Positions 21,766-33,880 are shown, numbered from the stretch's first letter. The stretch: DNA of 64,000 bases from Melampsora larici-populina 98AG31 (GCF_000204055.1 NW_006768770.1:1317623-1381622), one strand, 5' to 3'. Made by a program: numbers and translations. Notes: generated by a model not told the origin, from the sequence alone.

Positions 21766-23697
21766 ATTGTTAAAGAGTGTTGTAGGTTAAAAGTATGTAA
21801 GGATAATTGAGAAGAGATGAAAATGTTTTTATAATCAAAAAATGATATGTGCGTCAAAGAAAGTATATGATATATAAGGTCTGTGGTATATTTGTTCGAA
21901 GAAGTGAAAGTGAAGGTGATGTAGTTGATATGAAGAGAAGTTGAAAAGCTGGAAGGGAAAGCAGATAAGTACGGTGTGATAAACGAGCTGGATGAGAAAC
22001 GGTAGGGAATAGGCAGTAAACGAGTCTTTTTATACTCGAAAGCGTTCCGTGAACAATGAGGCATTAATGATCGCAATACACGCCATAGAAGTCGGCCAAT
22101 TTCTTTGGAAGGGCTGATGATCCTTCTGGGTGGGCTTGGAGTAGAGGGTTTGAATCAGAACCGGGCAAGAGTTGCATCTTGCGATGTAATTCAGCGTGGT
22201 TTCCTCGATTGTTCATCCCGGACTGGAATTGAGAAGAGCCTCTATTGAGAGAATTGATCTGGACCAATGACAGCGGTAAACGATATCAGGCCGTCTTCAA
22301 GCTGGACAGGTTACAAATCATTCAAGTAGATCATCTCAAGTCCAGTTCGATCGAGTCACCCCTTCCTTTGCAGTGAATATACCTTCATGGTGATGTCTCT
22401 TTCGCCTTGACTGGTCTGCGCACAGTTGACGACTTCTCAATTCTTCACCGGACAGTGGACTAGCGGCTTTGTTTGTGATATTTATCAAGGCCGACTCAGA
22501 ACTCAAATCACTGCGAGCAGTACTCACAGCTATCAAGTCAAACTTGCGCCAACAAGGAGATATGTCCAACATGACCAACTATAGGCGGATGGACCTTTAA
22601 TAAGGTGGATGCCAGCATGAAAGTTGTAAGCAACTCGAGTGAGTGCTTACAAGCGAACATTTTTGGTGCTTAGCTACTCATGACACGGTGGTAGTAGTAC
22701 ATTCACTTAGGATCATGTGGGCATGCGGCTCGCTCTGGTTCAGATTGGAGATCACGATTGAGCTCACCACCCACTGGGTGGTTTGCAATTCTTAGACTTG
22801 AGAAGCACTTCATGATCTGATTGCATTATCGTTTCAAGAAAATTCAGCTATTGGTTGTAGGGTGTCCCAGTTGTCCAGTTGATAGCATACGTCTGAGATA
22901 TTGCCCGATGATATAAAGGCTTCAATCATCCCATGAAAGTGTACATTCTCACTACCAGACTACCTTCCGCACTCAAGCATAACACATCTGAAAAAATCTC
23001 AGCTCTCACCGCTTAAGATTGTCATCGCATTTTAAACTATCACCCAGCCCACCCAGGCAATGTCAAGACCACAGGGATTGTGAGGCAAGGAGTTTTTCTC
23101 ACCCATGCAAAACCAAGCGGCCTCCGATGGCGCATCTCCCAAACAAAAATCCAGCAGCGCTTGTCAGACTTAGGCCACATTAGGTAGCGTTTATTTACAC
23201 TAAAACATGAAACATCATAATGGCCTGTCAATACTTGAACTCATTGTTTGAACCCTGAACGGCCCTTTAGCGTCATTAGGATTGGCAAAAAGAAAATTGA
23301 AAATTATTGATATAAGTGAAATCTTTTATAGAATTACTCTAATCCAGATAGTTTGTTCAAAGGTAGAACAAATAGATGAATGTTCATCAATAGATTGAGA
23401 ATCAGACCTTACTTAATTAAAGAATTCTTCTGCACAGGAGTTGATTCAAAAGAAGACTAATCTTTATGATCTCAAGATTTGAAATTTGTGAAACCTCATT
23501 CACACACTATAATCTCCCATCATCTTCTTATGATCAACTCTTGGATTGACGGTGTTTTAATCTATGATTTTTTTAAGAAATCTTATACTTTTAACTCTAT
23601 ATTCAAAGATTACAAACCAATTCAAGAAACAAAAAACTAAGATCCAAACTGCTTTTCAAATTTCTAAAAAAACTCTTTTTCAATTGATCTGTTTTTC
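21766..23697. other. Intergenic region with secreted-protein promoter; no other supported gene
   Basis: The first 300 bases upstream of the start at 21765 are pyrimidine-rich on the minus strand with TATA-like stretches, fitting the promoter. Beyond that only short ORFs without domains occur (for example about 22336-22578 and 23040-23231, minus), which I treat as chance or repeat remnants. Confidence 0.45.
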
Positions 23698-25084
23698 CTA
23701 ATCAAAGATTTCTTTAACATGACTACCACCATGATCAAGATTTAAATCCGAATGTTGATTATTTGAATTTACATTTAAAACTTTCCACCAACATTTCACC
23801 CCTGCTTCTGATTTCCAAACTTCCATTACATCATTTGCAATCTGTTCAAAATTGCCAGTTGCTAAACATAATATTGTAGGACCTGCTCCTGATAAACAAA
23901 TTCCTAATAAACCTGGATGTGTGGCTGGAGTCATGGTACTGGTAAGTGTTGGTAATGCTGGAATCTGTTGAATTCGAACAAAAAGCAAAAAAGTCAATAG
24001 TTAATTTCATTGAGATGATTTAGGTGTTTTTTTCGAATGGATGGGGAGAAATGTAAGCTTACTAGAGTTTTTCTATAAGGTTGATGAATTCGATCTTGCA
24101 TTGCTTGATAAATCAAGTCAGGATCAGGTGGTGATCTACCAAGTGCAGTAGTAAGAACGGCCAAACGTTGAAAGTTGAACACCTATTTTGGGATCACAAC
24201 AAGGAGTGAGTGTCTTTGATGAAAAATCCAATGAAAATAAAAAACCAAACTTGATTGAATGAAAACCAACAGATCAAACTTACCACATCTTTCCTACTAT
24301 ATTGCTCTTTTAAAACATCTCTAGCTTTACTAGTAGAGACTTCAAATTCAGGTACGATGACCACACATTTGATTTCTTTAGACCAATCTAATCTGATATA
24401 ATGACCAATCCCAATCGGAGGTTTAGGAGGATCATAACCCCAAGATTCGTTGGCATCGATTGGAAACTCAGGTAAAACTTCGGCTAATGGGATCGAGATT
24501 ACATTTAAATCTTCGGGTGATAATTCTTTTAAATAAGATGCTACAAATCCTCCTAATAAGGCAGCTGTTACATTATCTGGATGTCTTTCGACCATCAATG
24601 CATAATCTAATTTTCGATTGATGGTTAAATTTAAATTTCCTAAAATGTTGCCTAGTTCCACTCCTGCAATCACTGCTGCACCTGATGAACCTAATCCTCG
24701 TCCGAATGGAATTTGATTTTCGATATGAAGTGTTAATCCATTTGGAAATGATTTGATTTGATTTGATCGTAAGACGTATAATGCTACTCTTGTGATTAAG
24801 TTTTGATATGGATCTTTGGGTGCTTCATTGGATCCTAAACCTTCATAAGTTAATTGAGTTAATTTTGATGTTGAGTTTGAATCGATTTGTAAGTTGATAG
24901 TTAAATAAAGTGATAAAGCTAATCCTAATACATCAAAACCTGGTCCTATATTTGCAGAAGTTGATGGAACTCGTATGACCCACTGTCAAATCAAAAGCAA
25001 ATCTCAAGTTAGATTCCATCAAGATTTCAATGATGTGAATGGCTGTGAGAGCAAAGAGAAGTTTACTTTACGAATCGATTTCAT
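23698..25084 (-). CDS. THR1: Homoserine kinase (GHMP kinase)
   Basis: Phosphorylates L-homoserine with ATP in threonine biosynthesis, in the cytosol. 367 residues from four exons: 25084-25067, 24982-24284, 24182-24063, 23964-23698, close to the 357 residues of the yeast enzyme. Seen: MKSIRK spliced to WVIRVPSTSANIGPGFDVLG (GHMP N-terminus), the ATP-binding motif PFGRGLGSSGAAV at about residues 97-109, NRKLDYALMVERHPDNVTAALLGGF, and the C-terminal GHMP motif GLLGICLSGAGPTILCL. The tiny 18-nt first exon is supported because splicing restores the conserved N-terminus without gap. It is divergent from the epimerase gene, start codons 213 bp apart. Confidence 0.93.
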
Positions 25085-25297
25085 TGTTTCTTCTTTGAAT
25101 GTTGTAGGTTGTCAAGTTGAGATTGAAAAGGAAACTCAGAGTCGACTGTCTGATGAGATCGATTGTTTGAAAATTGAATTCGGTTGAACCAAAGTGTACA
25201 AACCACTTCCACAACTGTATTTTCTTTCTTTCTCCCATCGCATCCATTCACATCTGCAGTCTGGTCAACTGAAACCGCATACATCTCTACATACATC
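25085..25297. promoter_or_regulatory. Bidirectional promoter between THR1 and NNR1
   Basis: Only 213 bp separate the two divergent start codons. The interval has a TTTCTTTCTTTCTCCCATC pyrimidine run and CATC-rich sequence on the epimerase side and no TATA box. Shared regulation is inferred from spacing only. Confidence 0.55.
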
Positions 25298-26414
25298 ATG
25301 TCCATCACTTACCTTGATCAATCATCAGCACAATCTTTAGATGTTGAGCTTATGAGTCCAGAATATGGTTATACAATAGAACAAGTAAGCGCACTGCTCA
25401 CTTTCTCTAAATAAGTGATCGATTTGAAGCGATCGTGACTTTGACTGCTTCATAGTTAATGGAATTAGCAGGTTTAGCTTGTGCACAAGCCTTACAATCA
25501 GTTTATCCTCCAAGTGATCATCCTCGTGTACTTGTTTGTTGTGGACCTGGTAATCAAGGTGGTGATGGATTAGTTGCTGCTCGTCATCTGTGTATGTTAA
25601 TCAAAAACCTTTTCTGACGATTAGACCTGAGATTGATGATTTATGGTTTTGATGGTTTCACAGTTCATTTTGGTTATCAAGTTACGATTTATTATCCAAA
25701 ACAAACTAACAAAGATTTATACCAAGTTGAGTTCATTTCAAGTCACAACTCTCACAGTCAGGATCAGATTTAGGTATTCAAAGATGATGTTGAAACTTAT
25801 TCGATTGATTGACTTCTTGCTGAAAATCCAGAGACTTTTAAAACAATGTGAAACATTAGAAATCGAAACGGTTACTTTTGAAAAAGAGTTTAATGAAGAA
25901 TCAAAAGAAGAAGAATTTAAAAAACTTATGAAAGATTCAAATGTGATCTTAGATGCAATCTTTGGTAAGTTATAATATCTTGATCGATTCCCAAAATAAA
26001 GAATGAAAAATAAAATATCATCATTGACTGACAATGTATTCTTTTGTAGGATTTTCATTTAAAGGCCTCCCACGTAGTCCATTCGATTTCATGATCTCCA
26101 TTTTAAAAAATTACAAACCAAGACCACCGATAGTTTCAGTAGATATTCCTTCAGGTTGGGATATCGAATTAGGAGATCCAAACCATTCTTATTTCAAACC
26201 TGAAGTGCTTATTTCACTTACGATGCCAAAATTGGGTTCAAAAACTTTTGATGGAATTCATCTTTTAGGTGGAAGGTTTTTACCTCCGTATGTTTCAGAT
26301 TTTCTTGCACCATCACCTTTTTGAAGGGAATTCTGTTGATCTTGTTTTGAAATATCTAGAAAACTAGCAAGGAAGTATAGATTACAGGTTCCAATTTACC
26401 CCGGTTCAGTTTAG
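25298..26414 (+). CDS. NNR1: NAD(P)H-hydrate epimerase (YjeF N-terminal domain)
   Basis: Repairs damaged nicotinamide cofactors by epimerising R- and S-NAD(P)HX. 236 residues from six exons: 25298-25384, 25456-25591, 25664-25725, 25832-25964, 26050-26287, 26360-26414. Seen in order: [53 protein letters not shown] (substrate loop), [59 protein letters not shown], then the C-terminal [17 protein letters not shown]. Intron 3 uses a weak donor (gttgag), chosen because it joins NKDLYQ to [10 protein letters not shown] without a stop. Without the last splice the frame would end at 26324 and lose the conserved tail. An upstream ATG at 25184 is possible but gives no family match. Confidence 0.9.
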
Positions 26415-26796
26415 TCTTTTTTCTTTATGATCATTGATTGATATGTGTTCTTGATTGACCTCTTCATCAAAACTGATGATATTTTGTTTCTTAGGCTCAA
26501 ATTGTGGATATCTCAAATTTAATAAACTCTTGAAAGTTTGAATGAAATGTACACCGTTTGTTTATTTATTTAGATACTTTTCTTGAAACTTGATCTCAGA
26601 TCATAGGTTCAGCACCAAGAAGGGAGTGTTTGATGAATGTAATTTTTTGTAAGATCTACTATTATGATAACTGGCAAGAAACTGTTGAAAGTGTTGCCAC
26701 AATTTACTTACTTTTTGATGTGAATGAAAACCACCAATCCAATCTCTTGAGCTCTAAAAGAAAGAATGGTCATACATAACAATAAACATTTGATAG

Positions 26797-27176
26797 GATT
26801 TTCATTTAAAGAAATTCTGCGTAGTCCATTTGATCTCATGATCTCCCTCTTAGAAAATCATCAATCAAAACCACCAATAGTTTCAGCAGATGTTCCTTTA
26901 GGTTGGGATATTGAATTAGGGGATCCAGATCAAGTCAAACTTATACCGGAATATCTTAGTTCACTTACTTTGCCAAAATTAGGCTCAAAAACTTTTGATG
27001 GTAGTCATCGTTTAGGCGGTTGGTTTTGACTTCGGTGCGTTTCTTTGAGCTTCTTTGCTTTATTCTCCTTGATTTGAGAGTTTATGTTGATAATTTTTGC
27101 TTTTGTTGTAGAAGTTGAACGCTTGCAAAGAAGTATGTACAAATTGGATGTTCCAATTCATCTTGATTCAGTATAG
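26797..27176 (+). pseudogene. Truncated tandem copy of the NNR1 3' end
   Basis: Matches exons 5 and 6 of the adjacent epimerase gene and the intron between them: [57 protein letters not shown], then a stop where the functional gene splices. The last-exon relic (about 27119-27176) ends at the same TAG position. The conserved Ser of 'PSGWD' is now Leu, and there is no 5' half, so it cannot encode an active enzyme. Confidence 0.85.
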
Positions 27177-27201
27177 TCTGTTGTTTCTTTTATGATGACT
27201 A

Positions 27202-27360
27202 AGGGTACTCAAAGCAAAGTATGTAGCGCTACATACTTTTCGCTACATACTTTTTTTGGCGGGGACAAAGAAAAAAAATATACTTTTGGCCTCGCCTTCC
27301 CCGCCAAAAAAAGTATATAGCAAAAAGTATGTACACGTACATACTTACTTTGAGTACCCT
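27202..27360. mobile_element. Hairpin MITE, Tc1/mariner-like, TA target duplication
   Basis: A 159-bp near-palindrome with ends AGGGTACTCAAAG...CTTTGAGTACCCT and TA on both sides (27200-27201, 27361-27362). The interior has paired GCTACATAC/GTATGTA blocks and GGCGGGG/CCCCGCC, so the single strand would fold into one long stem. No coding capacity. Confidence 0.87.
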
Positions 27361-27749
27361 TACTGAATGATGTTTTTTATCATCAGAACTCATGATGTTG
27401 TGTATCATTAGAACTCATGATGTTTTGCATCATTAGAACTCATGATGTTTTTTTCTTAGGCTCAAAATGTCGATATCTCCATTGACAAAGTCTTGAAAGA
27501 AGTTTAGAGAAATGTATGTACAACAACATGTTTTTTTTGGTTTAGATAATTTTGATCTCAGGTTACAGGAGGTATTTTTTGGTAATTAGAACTTTGTATA
27601 AGATTAATCTAGATCAATCAAGAGATCGTAACAACTAACTAAATCCCTCTTAGGCTAATCCCACAGTTACTGATTTCTGTAGTGTGATTTGTTGATCTGG
27701 TTCCTTGGATACTAAAGATCAAAAAAGCATGGATTGATGAAGGCTTTGA

Positions 27750-27899
27750 GGGCACGCTCACATTATAACACATTCTGATCAGAATGCATTCCTTCAAGTG
27801 CAAAAATCGGAAAAATTATACCTTGAGACATCAAACCAACACTTTAAATTTTGCAAAATCCCAATTCTGACTATAGAATTTGCTCAAGTGAACGCGCCC
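27750..27899. mobile_element. Probable small TIR element (GGGCACGCTCAC / GTGAACGCGCCC)
   Basis: A 150-bp stretch with imperfect inverted ends GGGCACGCTCAC and GTGAACGCGCCC. No clear target duplication was found, so the call is tentative. A perfect 11-bp stem, AAGCTGTACCA/TGGTACAGCTT, lies just downstream at about 27938-27970. Confidence 0.5.
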
Positions 27900-28947
27900 T
27901 AAGGGTCAAACTTAACCAAGTCGTTTGTTAAGCTGTACCAAGCTGTACCATTGAGCGAGCTGGTACAGCTTGTCGGAATCGGATACCGTGGCATCAAATC
28001 TTTACCTTTCTCTTGCAATGCTTAACTGAGACTACTGAGACGGCTTTTTGACCCTTATTCAAGAATTCATGTGGAAACCTTTCAGTAGCATTATATCAAA
28101 CTTGAAACCGAATGACTTTGAAGAAGATTAGCAAAGTGACGGTCTTGATTGGAGCATTTGCAAGATGGTGTCTGTGTATACGCGACGTCACGCCGTGAAC
28201 CTCAGGCTGACGGAACTCCCGCTTGAGATTTGTGAGTTAAACCTAATTATGGCTGGTAGTATACATATGCGAATTTGGTCTGATTGAAATTCACACTTTA
28301 GCTGGAGTGTCTCGATTCCTCTTGACTCTCCCTGTCGAACCACGAACTTTCAAAATTCGTTAGGCTTCGGAGGATTCTCGCCGTAAGCGCACGATGCCAT
28401 TCCGGGGACGTCGACGCCGGCTCCGCACATCCTCAGACGGACACGAGGGCGATCATCGTACTCATGTCGTGGAGGGATGTGCATTTATAAATACCATCAG
28501 TGTCAGTGTCAGGGTCATTTCACGATTTTGGGATTGCTAACGTTTTGGTCAGGTGTGAAGTGACTTGGCTTGGTCGAAATGATCGGTTACATTTTGCTGT
28601 GAAGGTGGAATCTAGTGAATCTTTATAACATAGTGAGCACGCCCGATGTCCGTATCAATTTGGCGCTTATGAAGTACATGCATCCCCCACAGTATAGGCT
28701 ATCGCTTCTGAAAGCGGAAGAATGTGCAGCAAGGACAAATGATTTATGGGTTTGATTAACTTCAAAATGTGCAATTACTCGGCAACGGCTTGATTGTTTT
28801 CCAAGCTTTCTAAGGACAACGCTGATGATTCGAAAGAGGTCTCCATGAGATACGGCGAGCGCATTTTCACGTTCCTTGGAACGCGCCGCCTATATACATG
28901 CTCCACTTTATATATGGTGACCCGGTATTGACCATAACCTGTGTGAG

Positions 28948-28962
28948 GCAATCGGTATATAA
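28948..28962 (+). promoter_or_regulatory. TATA-like element upstream of lipase copy 1
   Basis: The sequence ATCGGTATATAATCA lies about 200 bp upstream of the start codon. The equivalent in the right arm (about 47880-47893 on the minus strand) keeps a TATATAA-like core. Confidence 0.45.
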
Positions 28963-29160
28963 TCACCTATTCGATTGTTCCCCTGATCCCACATCTCTTC
29001 AGTAGTCCCATCTTTCAAGACTTATTGAATTAAATCAAATTCTTTGATTCCTAGATTCAGGCATTTCAACCTCTTACACCTTATCAGTTAAGCAACAAAA
29101 AATGATTGACGTTTACGACAAATTTAGTAGCTGATTCTGTACTTCCTATAGCCTCCCAAG

Positions 29161-31741
29161 ATGAGAACTCTACCTGTGTCACTATCCTCAAGTATCAGTA
29201 AACGACATAGAATGCGCCTTCCACGAAAAGATTGTCCATACTTGTACCATGACTCCGAGGAGTGGAAAAACCTTGTCGAAGGTCGAGAAGAAGAAGTAGA
29301 AAAGTATTATATCCGTGTGGGTAATTTAAATCCTGTCTGGCATTGGTAGTAAAAAGGAGAGCATGATGATGAAACTTTTATTTCATTTTGATTTTTTAGA
29401 TCTATGATCACTTATCACCGTTACAGCGAACAATCTTGACCCAACATGCAGCAGATGTTAAGAGCTACTCAGATGATCGGAAATCGATTGTTTCTAAAAT
29501 CAAGGCCACTCAAACTTATCGTCTCGTCTCGTCTTCGTTCAAGATGCTTTTCCGTAGCTTCCTTATGATTTGTGGTAACCCCTTGTCTTTCTTCACCCGT
29601 CCATTCAATACTATGTACATGATCCTGTACTTTGGGGTCATCTATTCCGCGTTGTTTGTGTTGAACATCGTTTTCCTTGCGGGTCAGTCCGTCTTCCTTT
29701 CGATCTTTGACATTCCAGTGTATTTCTTTCATCCTTGATTACTAAGAGATCCACTATCCAATAGCACACGTTTTGGGCGTTGGAAAGGTCTTGAGTTACC
29801 TCGGGGGCAAGTACGGCGGTGGTTGGACTATCATCAATTGGGTCGACATCAGTACGTCCATGATACTCTAAAAAGATCTGCGGCCAACAAGGACATGAAC
29901 TGACTCCAAGTGTGACTCTATTTAGACTTGTTTGACTCCAAGAAACATATTTTTGATAACGCCTTACCTGCTTTGGGAAGTGACCTAGACGAGCACCTCC
30001 TTACAGTCGAAGAACACCCTGAGATTGTCAAAGCACTGTCTAGCAAATCTCTCGAGTTCAATGTTGACATCGCCAGAGCAATCCTTCTAATGTGCTCAAT
30101 CGTGTATGAGCGTGATACGGACTTTGTTCAAAAAGCTGCTCATGCCAGCAGCTCGAATACTCAACCTGATGAAAGCGTGTTGTTTTTGATCAAGGGCGAG
30201 GAACGCATGCTTCAACTCGCTGATGAGTGGGGAATTAGTTTTGTCTCAGTTGCGGGTATGTCCAAAATTTTGAATACGTCTATTGGCGTGAGAACCGATT
30301 GATCACGCTGTTTCGTTTCTCGTCAATTCCTTTGTTATATCTAAAATCGGCTTTTGTCGGTATCAAGACTTTCAAAAGTTGTCGGGTCCATTTGCTGCAT
30401 GTTTCTATTCTTATGAAAATATTGGGCAATACGACAATCCTTACATAGTTTTGGTGATGAAAGGAACCAGTCCAACTGATTTCACTGAATGGATTCAAGA
30501 TTGTGAATGCAAACTCGAATCAGCCGGTGACTTCCTTGCTACCGGTATGGCTCATGAAGGTTTCTACGACTCCCTTTTTCCACCCAAGAGCTTCTGCCAT
30601 CAAGTTCTTCCTTACTGTAAGCATTGAGGTCCTGAGATTCAATCACATTGAACGCATTCTTACGACCATCCTTTGGGTCAATAGTCCGTATGATTGAGAT
30701 GGTCAAAACTATTGCAGCGGAGGCATTTAAACATACCGGCAAGAAATGCAACCTTTTTGTAGGAGGACACTCGTGAGGTTTCTTGGCTAATACATTCTTT
30801 GTTGAGTTAATATGCTGATTCTTTATCTTTGTTCCGAAAGTCTGGGTGCTGGGATCGCATCTTTACTATATGCTAGACTGCTTGAAACTCCAGAAGATTT
30901 GGGAGACCAGATTGTCTTGCGAGACGCTTACACTTTTGGTACACCTCGAACTTGTGATGCGAGATTAGCTTCAAGAGTCGATTACAACTTGAACAAACCT
31001 ATCAATCGGGGTCGGCAGATGTGGCGTGTCTGCAATCGTTCCCGCTCTCCCATCATTGGTGATTGCGTAACACGTGAGCCTCAATCACTTATGGTATAAG
31101 GTCTAGATCATCAAATGACTTTCTTCTCTTTGATCTTGTATAAAGGGGTTCCTCCTGGAATTGCCTCTAATAGGGGTGTCCGCGGTGCGGTTAAAGACGG
31201 AAGCTATTTCTCATACTCAACAATTGGTATCCAAGTAGACTTGAAGGTCAGAAATTCACTTTGCGCAGTACACTGAGATCTCTGGGAATGCTAACACATT
31301 GGAATATGTATCACCAGCCTTTCCAATTGGCTCCATTTTACTCAATCATGGAGATCCCAGCTGGTCACTGCGTGAATGTATGCAAACTTAGGGATGAACC
31401 TGAGATCGAGTTTGCTCGCAACCAAGAGATGTCGCAGATTGGCTTCCCCCAAGATATTGTTCAAATCAGTATGGAGCTTGTTGGATTATTCCTTCCGTTT
31501 TTACATGATCATTGTGAGGCTACATTTTACTTCTGTCTTTATTGCCCGTACCTTGGCTGACTATCTACACTCTGCCACACTAGTTCCGGCAAGCTACATG
31601 GACGCTTTGAACAGAATGCAGGCAATGATCGGTTCACAATCAAATATTAACAAGCAAGAAGAATCGAAGCAGCAAGAATCGAAGCTTAATGGAAGTACTC
31701 ATATGTTAAGAGATGCAGTTCAAAACAATCGCCTCGCTTGA
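29161..31741 (+). CDS. Class 3 lipase with N-terminal membrane segment, copy 1
   Basis: 626 residues from ten exons: 29161-29316, 29400-29682, 29765-29851, 29926-30255, 30368-30616, 30685-30772, 30841-31073, 31146-31246, 31318-31513, 31584-31741. Fungal lipase_3 features: DFQKLSGPFAACFYSY, IVLVMKGTSPTDFTEWIQDCE (oxyanion region), MAHEGFYDSLF, and the nucleophile elbow GGHSLGAGIASLLYARLL, split by an intron between Ser and Leu. Then AYTFGTPRTCDARLA, and near the end FLPFLHDHFPASYMDAL, whose HDH likely supplies the catalytic His. No signal peptide is present. Residues ~90-145 contain a hydrophobic span (MYMILYFGVIYSALFVLNIV), suggesting membrane anchoring. Exon 1 uses a weak gtgggt donor; copy 2 has gtgagt there. 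Intron 8 (31247-31317) is needed to pass stops in the genomic frame. Expected to hydrolyse acylglycerols. Confidence 0.87.
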
Positions 31742-32360
31742 CACTTGATTTGACATCATCAGTACTATTCTTCTTCTCATTTTTAGGATCTTCCAATTTT
31801 TTTCTCACAGTACTACAAAAAATGTGTGATGTCCTATCAATCGTACTGCAAAAAAAGTACATCAGATCCTGTTTATTTTCATGTCTTCAACTGATTATGT
31901 TTCAAAACACATTTCTGGCATCTGTTCCATATGTACTTGAATTCAACTCGATCAAAAGCGATTTAATGTTGCATAAAGACACTTTTTTGTAATCACCTGT
32001 TACAAATGTTTGTCATTCCATCTTCGCCCATTTTTTTCTACGCCTGATATTTTATGTTGATTGACTTGTCCTCAAGTCTGTCATACCAATTTCTGTTGAA
32101 CGCATGTCTCCCATTTCGATTCAAGTCCATGCCGAAGCCCACAATGAGATCAGCTCTAATCAACGTCGGCCACCACTGGATGCACCATTGCAATGGGGGT
32201 TCAACTTTATGTCAAACGCAAAGCAAGATGGATATGGCTTTTCAAGTGGGTTCCAGGAATTTTGGGTTTGTGCAGACTCATCAACCATTCACTCCTAGAG
32301 TTACATAAGTGGACTCGCTCCACTCTACTGAGCGGCCAGCGCATTCACTCTGTCTCAAAG
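31742..32360. other. Lipase copy 1 downstream region
   Basis: Non-coding, part of the inverted duplication. ORFs of 60-85 codons on the plus strand have no domain and their counterparts in the right arm are not preserved as ORFs. Confidence 0.5.
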
Positions 32361-32361
32361 C

Positions 32362-32568
32362 TGCCGGTACTACCAACATAAACCGATTTTCTCGTGAGAA
32401 AAGTGATTACAATTAGAGCAAGTAATGATTGAAAATGCATTGAATCTGCATTGAAGCTGCATTGACTCTGTATCAGATCCGCACTCTGAAGTTGGCAATT
32501 TCAATCATCCAATGCATTAAATGTGATCATCTTTCCTGAGGGAAAATTGCTTTATGCTGGTAGTGCGG
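32362..32568. mobile_element. Small TIR element inside the inverted-duplication left arm
   Basis: Ends CGGTACTACCAACATAAACCGATTTTCTC and the reverse-complement of GGGAAAATTGC...GCTGGTAGTGCGG form imperfect inverted repeats of about 30 bp. The same element is present in the right arm at about 44294-44476, so it was there before the arms duplicated. Confidence 0.65.
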
Positions 32569-32606
32569 AATTTCAACACTGATTTTTGGTAGAGAAGCTC
32601 CTAGGA

Positions 32607-33420
32607 TTAAGAGCATCCGCAGCGCTCACCCAATTGTGCGGGCTCTCAAGGATGTAGGGGGTGAAATATCAAAAAAAACTGCAATGGACCTTGCACAACT
32701 GGGGGTGAGACCTTGAGAGCCTCCAGATATTGACACGGGCCCTCCACATCTGCAAGGTCTATGTGGGCCCTTGATATCACGTGCAATCACTTCACATGGC
32801 AATTACACAACCTTGTACAACCCAATTTTGAGAAAACACCTGTATCACACCTCTGATATCTTCTTTCAAGAATATTTCATTCACTCAACTAAGTTTTGCC
32901 CCCCATTCTTAGGTCTACTCTGTGCACTCAGTGTTTTTTTGCCCCCTACACCCAAAACCAGGAATGAGGGTCTACTTTCAAGCTTGTACAATTGGGTAAC
33001 CACTATAGATGCTCTAATAAGTGCTCTCAGAGCATTGGCAATGGGTCACTCATCTTGAGGGGTCACAATTGGACTGCTGACCTTGATTTTCAGATGTGGG
33101 GGTTGGAAGACAAGTGTGTGCACAATGTAGCACTCAAATCCACATGTGCTTGGGTTAAAAAACCTTGGTTCAACACCACATATGCTTTTCCCCTGATGTT
33201 GAGTGGATTGGACTCATTATTGGAGTCAAATTTTTCAATGTGTGTTCTGTGCTTCTGATGAGTGCATGTGATGTCAAGAGCCCCTACGGCCTCCATATCT
33301 GGAGACTCTCAATACCCCACCTTGTACTTTGCAACAGCTGATGAAGCACTTTTTTGTGTTTTGATCCCCTAAATGTGCAAGACCCCGCACAATAGGTGTA
33401 CCATTATGTATGCTCTTAGA
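32607..33420. mobile_element. Cluster of GAGCATC-type MITEs, head to tail
   Basis: Starts of the type TTA(A)GAGCATC occur at about 32608, 33028 and 33417 in the same orientation. The first element (to about 33017) closes with GGTAACCACTATAGATGCTCTAA, the inverted counterpart of its start (both ends continue with CCCAATTGT). The second (about 33026-33417) closes with ATTATGTATGCTCTTAG. A third start follows directly with no end that I can find. Adjacent copies suggest preferential insertion next to the same termini. Confidence 0.65.
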
Positions 33421-33880
33421 GCATCCCCAATGTGCCACAATCTGGAAACCCTGAAGTTGTATAGAGAAGTGCAGGTGTAAATATTCAAAGACATGATTAA
33501 GAGTGAGAAGAGAATCAGCAGTTTTGGAAGTATGCACTAACATATCAAGAGTAGAATGATAACAAGGTGAGGGTTTAAAAAGTAGCATATGAGCCAGGAT
33601 ACTAATATCATTGTCAATTTTGACTAAGACCTCAGTCATTCCATGAGTAATTCAGCAATACTCAGTGAGGAAAGAGTCTAATATTGAGTTCTTGGAGCAT
33701 TGAAGATTGAAGAAATTTTGAATGATATAAGAACAATTACAGCTACTAAATATATAAAAGGCATAAAAATACAAATCTGTGTCGCACCGAGATTTAATAC
33801 AAAAGTATAAAACCTGTTAAATCCGATCAAAAGTGACAGGTCTCCCGCAAGACATTGTTGAATTGTGTCCAAAACCAGGT

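Larger units (their letters stand above)
28030..32602. repeat. Large inverted duplication, left arm
   Basis: About 4.6 kb that recurs in reverse orientation at about 44256-48815. Similarity covers roughly 1.1 kb upstream of a lipase gene, all ten exons and nine introns, and about 0.85 kb downstream including a small TIR element. The arms are similar but not identical, with substitutions and small indels in introns and flanks. The left arm ends where a MITE cluster begins. Confidence 0.9.

Noticed and set aside
23040..23231. Minus-strand ORF with many Trp and Cys
   Set aside because: No start context, domain or neighbouring exons; likely repeat remnant.
26288..26324. NNR1 ending at the unspliced TGA at 26324
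   Set aside because: A gtatgt donor at 26288 leads to an exon encoding the conserved C-terminal tail.
29640..29750. Lipase ORF ending at the TGA after 29738
   Set aside because: Splicing with the gtcagt donor at 29683 and the tag at 29764, with a ttactaag branch site, continues the frame; both arms preserve it.
31261..31560. Continuous frame through lipase positions 31261-31560 as one exon
   Set aside because: The upstream frame cannot reach it without a stop; a 71-bp intron ending at 31317 with a ctaac branch site joins the frames exactly.
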